The notes under the pieces were generated by a model that saw only the letters and a program-made list of their open reading frames with translations, did not search any database and was not told the DNA's origin. DNA of 58,504 nucleotides from Podochytrium sp. JEL0797 (Eukaryota; Chytridiomycota; Chytridiomycetes; Chytridiales; Chytriomycetaceae). Shown in pieces: positions 1 through 9,235 of this stretch (its first letter is position 1; each line of letters starts with the position of its first letter). Location of the stretch: the NCBI GenBank assembly GCA_027596195.1, contig JADGJG010000055.1:1-58504 (forward strand), read 5' to 3'. The position numbers and the translations under genes were made by a program.

Positions 1-2895
1 GACGATGTAGGAAAATTTTTCCAAAGCGCTTTCAACTCCAACGACAAACCCGGACCCCCACGACCTCGATTCACATCAATCGAAACGGGACAACTGCATG
101 CCGACGACCAACGGCTGGTAAACTACTTCAACGACAGCCAAACCCAATCCCTCATCCACAGATACCCCTCCGGAAAATCCCCTGGAAACGACCGAGTACC
201 CGCATCAATATATCAAACCATTGTTCCAGCACTGCCAGCCAACTCAGAAGACCCTATCAGCCACTTGACAACAAGAACTGGAAGCTCCATCATCGCCAAA
301 GGGATCACAGAAATGTTCGAAATCCAGAATCGACTGGGAACAACCTCCCCCTTCGACAACCGAGTACTCATCGTTCTACTCTCCAAAATTGCGGGGGGCC
401 CGGAATCTATCCAAGCACATGAAACGCGCCCGATCACTCTCTTCCCCATGATGTCACGATTCCGAAACTCTGGACTTATGCGCTTTTGGAATGAAAACCG
501 AAACTGGGCCAAGGAAATCTTTAGTGGACAAGGAGGCGCTCGCTCAGGCTACTCATGCATCTCCATGGTCTTACTCATGGAATCCTTCGACAAAAAAATA
601 GGAGGAATCCCCAAAGTGTATGTCGATCTCGAATCCTGCTTCACCAATGCGGACATTGGCTACCTCTTGGATATTATCAGGAAACGAGGAGCAACCGATC
701 TCGATATCTCTCTAGTCTGGTCAATTCACGCAAACAGCCCAACCTTCCGTGTCGTCGTCAACGATGCAGTCACAAACTGGTTCCAAAAATCCAACGGACT
801 TGGCCAAGGAGAAATCACATCGCCCCACCTATTTGATATCACAGCCGACGACATGCTCAGAACAATCAACGCTTTTCCAATCCCGAGCGGCTTCGCCACT
901 CCAACAATCCCGACCATCTTCGCTTTCATTGACGACATCAAACTCCTAGGAATCGGCCACGAAAACCCAGCGGGCCGAGTACACGAAAGACTCCAGCAGC
1001 AAATACAGAATTTTGACAAATGGGCCGCAGCAAGTGGTCACAAACCGAACCCCAGAAAGTGCGGTCTAATTGCCCCTCCAGAATTTCCAGATATTACCAT
1101 CTCAGTCAAAGGAATCCAAACTCCAATCCCTCGCGTCGCAACTTACAAATACCTCGGAATTATTGAATCATCAAAAGGCTCCCAATGGAATATACATGGT
1201 GAAAGACTCATTGAAGGCGCAACCAATGCGCTCAACTTCCTCAGAGCAACACTGGGCCGATTAACACAGCCGTGGATACGCTTGTACATGTGTAAAATGT
1301 TCGTCTTCAGCAAATTAGAATATGGCCTTGCAGCAGTTGGACTATTTTCACGCGCATCAACCACCCCACTCGGCGCAAAATTCATCTCCGATCTAGACAA
1401 AGTAATACTCAACACCTCTTGCTTTATTCTATCCTTCGGAGTGCAGATCAAGCCACAGGAAGTAACAGCATCAGAACTCAACATCTACCGATCCATTCTG
1501 AATATCGCTCCAGCCGACCGCATGATTGACGAAGCCATTGCAAGATTCTACAACCACCTCCAGCGACTTGACCCCACAAATCCAGTCAGAGCCCAACTCG
1601 AATCATACAACTTCTTCAACAGACCTCCCCCAGACGTCATACTCGGCTACTTCACAACTCAACCTACTCTCGTCCGGAACTACAAAGCACATCTACTCAC
1701 CCTCGACCCAGAAATGCAAATGAAACTCACCTTCAAAACATGGCTCGCAAACGACCGAACAGATTTTCTACGCGCAAAAGGCGGGAAACGCGCCTTCAAA
1801 ATCGCAAAACGACAAGGTGCCGGCAGATTCGACCCAATCATCAAAGTCAACGATATCGAAACTTTTCAAAACTGCCTCTTCACACGTCGTGGCTGCGGGA
1901 CTTGGACTTACAGCGAGTGTCCGGGTTGCAGGAAGAAATTCACCCTGCGATGTATCGACAACTGCCTGGAAGGAGAATCAGTAGCACAATTAGACAATGC
2001 CCTCAACAACAGACTCACAGAATTCGGAGAAATCGTCACAGACGGCTATCGCCGCGCCCTCGAAGCAGGAACTCTCCAACACATCACATCAGACAGAGCT
2101 CTACCACCATTACTGACAACCCTCGACTTCTTAGCAGCGTTCGATATCCCACGCTTCAGAATACTATTTGCACACGTACAAACCCAACTCGGCATTCCGA
2201 ACTTTATGCCCGGAACTGGTGGAAACGACGGAGGAATGGGGGGCGGTGGAAATGGAGGAAACACAGGAGGAAATGATGAGAATAACGAAAGAACAGGAGC
2301 TAGTGAGACGGCAAATGATGCACCAAGCAATGGTGGAGGGAACGCAGATGGGAATGGAAGAATGCGGAAACCAACTGGTGGAGGGAATGACAGCGGGAAC
2401 CCTGGTGGAACACAGCCTTCGCAACAGCGGAAGAATTTCCCAAAGTCATCGCGGCGGAACATCAAAATCCAAGCGGCATACCCAGATATCAAAGATCACC
2501 AGCCAAAGATCGCCACCAAGAAATCTGTCTCCAACTCCAAAATCAACCAACGAAAACGCAAACATCTACAAACCAGATTCAACTCCTCGCGTCAAAACGC
2601 CCCCAACCCAACAACACCACACAATGACGACCACATACCATCGGAACCTGCATCCTTGACACCCAAACCCCAAGACCCCATCACGGCCAACAACATCCCA
2701 AGAACAAAACCATCACCGACACGTCAGAATACGAAACAAAAAGAGACATCACCCTTCAAGAAATCGCAACCGCTACGGGACTCGCAAAATCAAATCATGA
2801 GACTCGCCACAAAGACTCGCGCTCCACACATTACGCGCAGGGCCCATCAGCCAATTCTTGACTGGTGGGCCCGGGGGGACGGAAAACCACCGTGA
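1..2895 (+). CDS. Non-LTR retrotransposon reverse transcriptase, 5' end outside window
   Basis: The frame is open from base 1 to the stop at 2893–2895, so the start lies upstream. The order of conserved blocks is that of a LINE-type reverse transcriptase: GKSPGNDRVPASIY (near 172–213), a QGGARSGYS block, KVYVDLESCF with the first catalytic Asp, GLGQGEITSPHLFDI, and FAFIDDIKLLG, where the Asp pair at 931–936 replaces the usual YADD context. A Cys-rich segment (CGTWTYSECPGCRKKF, near 1897–1944) follows and may bind zinc or nucleic acid. The last 230 residues are low complexity, first Gly/Asn-rich and then basic Pro/Thr/Lys-rich. No endonuclease or RNase H domain is visible in the part present. 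The ORF has no internal stop, which suggests a fairly young copy. The clade cannot be assigned from motifs alone. Confidence 0.82.
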   Translation, partial: DDVGKFFQSAFNSNDKPGPPRPRFTSIETGQLHADDQRLVNYFNDSQTQSLIHRYPSGKSPGNDRVPASIYQTIVPALPANSEDPISHLTTRTGSSIIAKGITEMFEIQNRLGTTSPFDNRVLIVLLSKIAGGPESIQAHETRPITLFPMMSRFRNSGLMRFWNENRNWAKEIFSGQGGARSGYSCISMVLLMESFDKKIGGIPKVYVDLESCFTNADIGYLLDIIRKRGATDLDISLVWSIHANSPTFRVVVNDAVTNWFQKSNGLGQGEITSPHLFDITADDMLRTINAFPIPSGFATPTIPTIFAFIDDIKLLGIGHENPAGRVHERLQQQIQNFDKWAAASGHKPNPRKCGLIAPPEFPDITISVKGIQTPIPRVATYKYLGIIESSKGSQWNIHGERLIEGATNALNFLRATLGRLTQPWIRLYMCKMFVFSKLEYGLAAVGLFSRASTTPLGAKFISDLDKVILNTSCFILSFGVQIKPQEVTASELNIYRSILNIAPADRMIDEAIARFYNHLQRLDPTNPVRAQLESYNFFNRPPPDVILGYFTTQPTLVRNYKAHLLTLDPEMQMKLTFKTWLANDRTDFLRAKGGKRAFKIAKRQGAGRFDPIIKVNDIETFQNCLFTRRGCGTWTYSECPGCRKKFTLRCIDNCLEGESVAQLDNALNNRLTEFGEIVTDGYRRALEAGTLQHITSDRALPPLLTTLDFLAAFDIPRFRILFAHVQTQLGIPNFMPGTGGNDGGMGGGGNGGNTGGNDENNERTGASETANDAPSNGGGNADGNGRMRKPTGGGNDSGNPGGTQPSQQRKNFPKSSRRNIKIQAAYPDIKDHQPKIATKKSVSNSKINQRKRKHLQTRFNSSRQNAPNPTTPHNDDHIPSEPASLTPKPQDPITANNIPRTKPSPTRQNTKQKETSPFKKSQPLRDSQNQIMRLATKTRAPHITRRAHQPILDWWARGDGKPP

Positions 2896-3194
2896 ATTAA
2901 CGCACCAGGCTGTTGTAGGAGAATGGAGGAAATGGGATTCAATCGAGATTTTTTGGAAATTCAATTTTATTTTTATTTGTTGTTGTACAGTCTAGTTTAT
3001 TAAACTACGTAGCCCCCTAATCCAACCACCCGACAATTCGATCGACACAGTGACTTCAGCAGCAGCATCCTATTGCATGGGTGTGATGAATGAGCTGTTG
3101 GCACCTCGAATCGTGTGGGAGGGATGGAGGGACGTGACTAAAATTTTAGTCAAAAAACACGACGGGTCGGGGGATAACATACCACGACTCATTC

Positions 3195-3530
3195 GACATG
3201 TCCAAAATCTCTCGCAACACCACCATCCGCCCCAAAACCCCCGCCTGCATCTCCACCAATAAATACATTCATTCAACGCGTCTGAAATCCGTCACAACAC
3301 ACATTCTACGCGTCCAAAATCCGTTACAACATCACCCCCAGCCCCAAAACCACGGTTCTCCTCCCCAAACGTATCCACGAAACATTCATTCAACGCGTCC
3401 AAAATCCCTCACAAAACCACCGTCCGCCTCTCTACCACAAACATACCACCATGACACACCCATTCAACGCGTCCAAAATCCCTCGCAACACCACCCTTTC
3501 AACGGGACCAAAAATCCCTCACACCACATT
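3195..3530 (+). repeat. Degenerate short tandem repeat
   Basis: At least five imperfect copies of a unit around cattcaacgcgtccaaaatc followed by ccctcacaaca and a C/A-rich spacer are visible near 3200, 3270, 3305, 3388 and 3463. Spacing varies from about 35 to 80 bases. It looks like a decaying minisatellite. Confidence 0.6.
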
Positions 3531-4551
3531 CACAATCACATCCAGCCCCAAGCCCAGATACGACAACGAGAAATGAACACGCTTCCAGATGAGGCGATTG
3601 GGCTCGGAATTCGCATTTTTGCGTCCGAGTCGGGTACTGTTGCGAGTGTGCCTGTGGGTGAGAAAAGCCGATGCGATTCAAATCACAAAAAGGCGCGTGA
3701 CAATGGATTCCCAACGACTGGAACACGGATCCATTGACATTCACGCGATCCAGTTGACGACGAAATATACCAGCGACTCCAAACAAGCTGCTGTTGGTTA
3801 AAACGGGATCAGATCAAAAAAATATCACACAATTAAAAAAGAGCGCGCCGAAATTAACCCGACAACATCGCCGACGCGCCACCCAAATCCTTATAGAACA
3901 ACGTAGGACAATTAGAATTCAGCCACCAATCAGCCACCAAATTCAGAGTCGGAAAGTAATAACGTATTGACGACTTTGGCTGAGGAAGTGGGAGCGTGGA
4001 GAGGTTGCGCGTGGGTGCGGCATTGGCTGGACGGATTCCGACGGGAGAGTGGGGTGCGTGAGGCAGGTGAGGGTGTTGGGAATCGGGTGAGGCAAACGAG
4101 GAACAAGGGAGGAGGGAGGAGATCAGGCGAGAAACGAGGAGAGGGCAAGAGAGAGAAGAGTGACTCTCACGAGGGAGTAGCCAGTCTCCAACACATTGCA
4201 AATGGGTGCGGGAGGAGAATGGCGGGGCAGAATCGGGGAGAGTGGCGAAGGTGCGAGGCTCGCAAGTGTGGTTTTCGAAAAATCGAAACACACCGCATGT
4301 CATCTCCCGACTCCCACCCTCGAATTCGAATCGATCCATCAGTAAGACGCAGTGCGAGAGTGATACAGGAGTGGCAAACGAGCGCTGGATCCGGCTGTAA
4401 GCGAATCGAACCTGGATACCCTCGCTGCAATCAAATCGGACACGCCGGATTTCGCAGCACAGTGCACCCACAGCCCAGCAACCCGACTCGAGGTATCGAG
4501 AGAGTGCATGGCATAGTCGTAGCGGGGAGTGGGAGGCGAGATTGTCGCAGA

Positions 4552-4945
4552 ATCGAAAATGCCCCTTGCCCTTCGCCCTCTCGACACACGACCCCACGAC
4601 CATCCAGCGAACCCCACACAACATCAGAGTCGTGGATCACAATGAGAAGAAGCGTGTCGAAACGTGGGAGAGTGTGAATCGAACAAATAAAGAATCGATC
4701 AAAAAACTTGCAGTTCGCCGGAAGGCGACTGGAAGGCGACACACTCAGATCGAAAACGCCGATTGCCCCGCAATTTCGAAAGACGCCCCCACGACCACCC
4801 AGCAAACGCCCCGCGCAACAGATTCGTGGATCACAATGAGAAGAAGCGTGTCGAAGCGTGGGAGAGTGTGAATCGAACAAATAAAGAATCGATCAAAAAA
4901 CTTCCAAAGCGCCGAGAGTTGAAACACACAGCCGGCCATTTCCAA
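4552..4945 (+). repeat. Tandem duplication of a ~197-bp unit
   Basis: Two head-to-tail copies start at 4552 and 4749 (both begin atcgaaaa). The core gtggatcacaatgagaagaa through aatcgatcaaaaaactt (about 80 bases, 4633–4710 and 4828–4906) differs at only one or two positions. The flanking parts of the unit are more diverged. No coding function is evident. Confidence 0.75.
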
Positions 4946-5275
4946 CCACCATCCCCCACACATCCAACCAAGGCAAATAATGCATAAACCTGCTCTAGAA
5001 ATGTAGAGAAGCCGAAAACGCGCTATTTCAATGCACCCAAACGCGTTTCCAGCGTTGGCGTTTTTTCTTCGGCGTAAAATTAAATGTTCAAAAAACTTTA
5101 GAAATTAACTCCTTTCTCACACCTATTCGAGCGGAATATTGAAAAGTAGGTTGCGGGTGGGTGGGCGCACGGGTGGGTGCGCAGGTGCGGGTGCCTGGGC
5201 GCAGATTGCCAAGGCGCGCGAAATTTCGCGGACAAAAAAAATGGCAAAAAAAAGGCCGCCAGCGCCAAGCCAAAT

Positions 5276-5305
5276 CAAAAAAATAAAATAAAATAAAATA
5301 AAATC
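5276..5305 (+). repeat. AAAAT microsatellite
   Basis: A short run of aaaat/aaata pentanucleotides lies in A-rich intergenic DNA. Confidence 0.8.
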
Positions 5306-5458
5306 GAAAAAAATCAGGGCACAGTGGCGCTCCTTGTGACTAAATGTGGAGGGCACAGTCGCGCTCCTTGACCACTATGGAGGGCACAGTGCACTCCTAC
5401 TCATAATAAATAGCATTAGATTTGGCTGCGCACCCGAGCGATTTGACTGCGCACCCCG

Positions 5459-5520
5459 CATCTGCGCGCGCCCTCCAGATTGCGCACCACACGTTTGAAA
5501 ATTTGATTAGTGTGCACCGT
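5459..5520 (+). repeat. Dispersed 62-bp repeat, copy A
   Basis: This segment aligns without gaps to the reverse complement of 32780–32840, with about 11 mismatches in 62 bases. Both start catctgcgcg, contain gcgcaccac-cgtt and end gcaccgt. The similarity stops at both ends, as expected for a conserved terminal or internal piece of a mobile element. Confidence 0.65.
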
Positions 5521-5978
5521 AAACTTATTCTTAGATAAGTAACCAGACTCGTGTGGTGATGGCCACCCCTTGGCGGGTTGCATTAGGGAATAGAGGCCAT
5601 ACGCAATTAATGAGAGGTTGCTGCTTCAGACGGCCAAACACTCCCTCTGTATTAGCGTTGAAGATATGTGCGCGTCTGGAAAACATAGTGTTCGTTGGTT
5701 AATCTCAATTCTGCATGAAGCGTTTCTGACTGTTCACTGGGAGGATCCGCCTCAAAAAGAGCAAGGAAGTCCATCCAAGGATCAAATCCGGTCAAACACA
5801 TGTGTGTAATATTAAAGATCAAATCGAGTGATTAAAAAATCAACCACAGGAGTCCCGTAACAAGCAAGTCAGGAACACAAGGAGTTTCCTCATTTTTAAA
5901 ACGCCTTCAATTCTCTAATTCATGATTTACTTTCCTCAATATCGCACAGCCATAACACTCCACTCCACGCACCTACAT

Positions 5979-7592
5979 TTATAAATCGAAATACGCCGGC
6001 GGACCCGTCAACACCTGCGCTTTCATCTTCAGCTTTCTCAACGCAGTCACCAACTCATGACGATCCCCAACCGTCACAGGCTGCACAACCTGCACCAACG
6101 TGGTCTCTTCAATTTCAACCAGAACGCGTCCCGTGATTTTCTCATTCGCCGTACGGAGCCCAGCACCTAGAGTTCCTCCGTTTTGCATCACCCATGTGGA
6201 CACGTCTTGTAGAGTCCAGGAGAGGATGTCTGCGAGGTTGATAGCGGTGGATTGGTTGGAAGTGGAGCTCGTGGCAGTGGATCCATTCGCCTTGAAGGAT
6301 TGTTGAGAAGTCGCGCTGTCGAGGGCACCCTTGGTTTCAAAGGCGGATACCGCAACAGTGGGATCATCACCGTAGTAATCGGCCTTGGTATCAAGTGGTG
6401 GAAGAGGAGACGTCAAGTTACCCATCATGGCCATGAGGTTGTGGATGACTGGACTTGCATTGTGGTCAGAGACAACCACCTCTCTCTTCTTGTTGACTGG
6501 AACTTGAATAATGGTGGAATACGAATCAGCTTTGGCGGAAGACAGAGAAGACGTGCGATTGTCTGAGAATGGCGGCTGGGACGGCTTGAGCTCCTGCTGT
6601 TCAACTTGGTTTCTGGGAAAAATTCAATGTCAGCAACACGCTTGGAAGCTCTTGGATACAACAATATCATCAACTCACGTCTTTTTCGAATACCACCAAT
6701 ACCCACCACCCAACAATCCCAACAAGACAATTGCCGCTACAATTCCTCCAATCAACCCACCATTGGACCCACTACCACTTCCAGATACAGTTGGTGTACT
6801 GCTATTGCTGAGCGCAGTTGGTGTGAAGGTTGCTTGAGCAGCAGCAGATGTGGCTGTCGCCGCTGTGATTACGGCCACTGTCGGAATAGGCCCCCAAACT
6901 CCTGCTGTGAAAGTCGCTGGTGCAGCTGTGGGTTGCTGTGTAAAAATAATTCTGAGCACTAGTTGCAGGGAATTAAAAAAATTAAACCTTCAAGTAACAG
7001 TTTGGCGAGAATGCTGAAGCATCAGGATACCACACCACAAGAGCACACCAGCCTGTTCCAACATACGCCGTGCATTTGTCAAGGCAAGGTTGTAGAGAAG
7101 TCTGATTCCCCAAAAATAGAGCTTGGAGGTCGAAAAGGCCAATAAAGTCACCCTGGGCCTCCACGGCACCAATGGTGGACACACGAGCAAGAGAGGTTCC
7201 CAATACGATGGGTTTACCCACGATGCAATTCCCTGTGGCCGAGTCCCAGTCAAATATGACTCCCAGGATTCCTTTATCGAAAGCGACCGAAGCGCATCGC
7301 GCAAAACTTGGAACGACGGCGTTTGCCACCTGGAAATCGTGACCCCACGAAAACGCTGGCGCATAATACGCCTCATATTGCGAGCTGACTCGCATAGTCA
7401 GAGGGTAGAGAGAAGGAGTGGCAGCGGTAGCAGCAGGTCCTTGGGCTTGACCTGCCATTTGATCAGTTTCAGAGGGGCTCCGACCGCTGACAATGGTGTT
7501 CTAATCTCACCATCAGCTCTAGCCAGGACGACTCCCTCAGCGCGCGCAAAGGCAGCCGCGAGAACAACAATCAGCACGCCGCGCATCGTCAT
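5979..7592 (-). CDS. Single-pass membrane protein with Cys-containing ectodomain and cytoplasmic SAM domain
   Basis: Four exons (7592–7511, 7451–6988, 6935–6679, 6612–5979) with GT–AG introns of 59, 52 and 66 nt join in frame to give 478 residues. The product starts with a signal peptide (MTMRGVLIVVLAAAFARA). The ectodomain has spaced cysteines (FARCASVAF, GNCIVG, CLDKC, GWCALVVWYPD, NCYLK) reminiscent of PAN/apple folds, then a Ser/Thr/Ala-rich stalk. One membrane helix (GGLIGGIVAAIVLLGLLGGG) is followed by WWYSKK. The roughly 200-residue cytosolic tail ends in a SAM-like domain (LSWTLQDVSTWV to ELVTALRKLK). The layout is that of a cell-surface sensor whose tail can oligomerise. The ligand is unknown; the topology is well supported and the SAM call is by pattern. 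Confidence 0.72.
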
Positions 7593-7990
7593 ATCTCGAA
7601 GGAAAACAAAAATCTCGATTTAATCTCGATTTTCGGCAACGACACGTGCCGCATAACTTGAATTGACCCCGTAAATTTATTATTATTATTGCTCTTGCCC
7701 GCCCGCAACAACAAAACCGAACCCTCTTTCGCATGCACACTCAGATCCACTTTCTCCTTTTCACTCCCAATAATTTCTAATAAAATGAATGCGTCACTGC
7801 TTGCGATCTCATTTTCAGCCAACTAATCAAACACCCACTTTCAAACCTCCTCCATATGGCATAGAAGGCGAGGCGTCAAAGGCGGATTCTAAAGTCGAAG
7901 AAATACGCCAGAAAAGCGCCGGCCTTTCTCAATCCTTTTTTAAAATTCGGGGGAAAACGGGCTGTCGCAGGTTTTTGTTAACAGCTGTAA
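7593..7990. other. Intergenic, no gene seen
   Basis: This holds the upstream region of the SAM-domain membrane protein and the 3' side of the LRR remnant. No RNA gene or repeat is recognised. Confidence 0.5.
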
Positions 7991-8495
7991 TCAAAATAAC
8001 ACTTGCACCGGACCCAGATCCGGCAACTCCATGATCTCCCTAGGGACCTCGCCCGTCACAAATGGATTATCATGAACATGCAACATCTGCAAGCACACCA
8101 ACCCTCCCAACTCCCTGGGGATCTCACCCATCAACAAGTTGTTGGCCAAAAACAGCCTCCTCAACCTCACCAATCTCCCGAGCTCACGAAGGAATCACGT
8201 CCGACAACCGATGGTCACTCAAATTCAAACTCTGCAGCCTCGTCAGTCCTGCGAGTTCCACAGGAATCTCGCCCGACAACTGGTTTAAATCCAAAAACAA
8301 GAATTGGAGGTTCACCAACACCCCCAGTTCCTTAGGGATCGAACCCCTTAGTCCATTCTCAGACAAATCCAAAGCCTTCATCCCCCTCCACCCCGGCGAC
8401 GCCATCGGATACCTGGGAACTGAATTAGCAGCCAACCGATGAGTCTTGATAGACAACACTTCCAACTTTGTCAACGCTCCCAGCTCTACGGGGAA
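7991..8495 (-). pseudogene. Plant-type LRR fragment with frameshift
   Basis: The minus strand encodes about five 24-residue leucine-rich repeats of the plant-like LxxLxLxxNxLxGxIPxELGxL type (for example ALDLSENGLRGSIPKELG and LFLDLNQLSGEIPVELAG). Near 8183 the frame breaks: IPS-stop in one frame continues as ELGRLVRLRRLFLANN in the next, consistent with a single inserted base. Only the repeats remain; a cap or F-box on this strand is absent. The fragment abuts an F-box sequence on the opposite strand at about 8495. I read it as the detached LRR half of an F-box/LRR gene; an assembly error at the break is the alternative. Confidence 0.65.
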
Positions 8496-9089
8496 GAGAT
8501 GTCCCGGCACACGTCGGTGACCTGTCCATTGACCTGGTGCCACACATCCTGTGCTACTTGACTCCCTGGAAACTCCACCCCTACCGACTTGTCTCGCGTT
8601 CCTGGGACCGCGTGATTTCCACCCCTCAGATGGCGAGCATGAACCTCGCCGTTTTCCTCCCGGCGCGCGACAAGACGCCGATCCGCTACCACTGCTACCC
8701 CAGCGAGGGGTTAGAACAATGACCGCACGATGCCCGAAAAGTATCTCGCTGCGTACATCGAGATGCGACGCACGAAGGAGGTGCAACTCATCAAATGGGA
8801 TAGGGATGTTCTGTACTGGCAGAACCCGAATGTTGTACCGGGCGTAGCGGAACAGGAGCTGTTTCCCGACGTGGACGTATCCGGCATGACCGGTATCGAC
8901 GAACTGATTGCCGCAACCGCCGCCTACGACGAAGCCCGCGAAGACGAAGACGACGACGACGACAACAGAGAAGACGAAGACGAAGACGCTTTCTTGCCGG
9001 TTTGTTACCCCTCGACCACCTTCTGGAAACTACTACTCCTCTCATCAAAGAACCACCGCCTCCTCCTCCAACAGGAGAGGGTGGCGTGA
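8468..9089 (+). pseudogene. F-box gene remnant in two frames
   Basis: The frame 8468–8722 contains an F-box-like segment (DLVPHILCYLTPWKLHPYRL followed by VSRSWDRV). It stops at 8722. A second frame offset by one base, from about 8730 to 9089, carries a plausible continuation (MRRTKEVQLIKWDRDVLYWQ) and an acidic Asp/Glu-rich tail. No intron joins them convincingly, so a frameshift is likely. F-box proteins act as SCF ubiquitin-ligase adaptors. In this one the expected downstream LRRs lie inverted on the other side. I treat the locus as broken, with moderate confidence. Confidence 0.5.
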
Positions 9090-9235
9090 CATTGTATTCA
9101 GAATGTGCAGAAAATGAGTGGACTCCTCGCTGGTGGAGCAGTTTTATGCGAGTGTTTGAGCTGCCGTGACTTGGGGTGTATTCGACCTTTCGTGCTGCGT
9201 GCACCCAGGAATATTATTTATTTCAAAAGAACAAA

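Larger units (their letters stand above)
2896..5978. other. Gene-free repeat-rich stretch
   Basis: I find no convincing gene in these 3 kb; the open frames lack recognisable domains and overlap on both strands. The first 150 bases look like the 3' untranslated tail of the retrotransposon. The rest holds degenerate short repeats, a 197-bp tandem pair, an AAAAT microsatellite, three copies of a box around gggcacagt-gcgctcctt (5317–5400), and a copy of a dispersed 62-bp repeat, each listed separately. From about 5540 to 5810 the sequence is of ordinary complexity but matches no RNA gene that I can recognise. Confidence 0.6.

Noticed and set aside
3854..4677. Long overlapping open frames on both strands (up to 256 codons)
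   Set aside because: No recognisable domain; composition follows the GC-rich repeat DNA, and both strands are equally open.
5520..5810. Possible structured RNA (snRNA, RNase P or 5S)
   Set aside because: No conserved core of U1, U2, U4, 7SK, RNase P or 5S, and no tRNA A/B box pair could be found.
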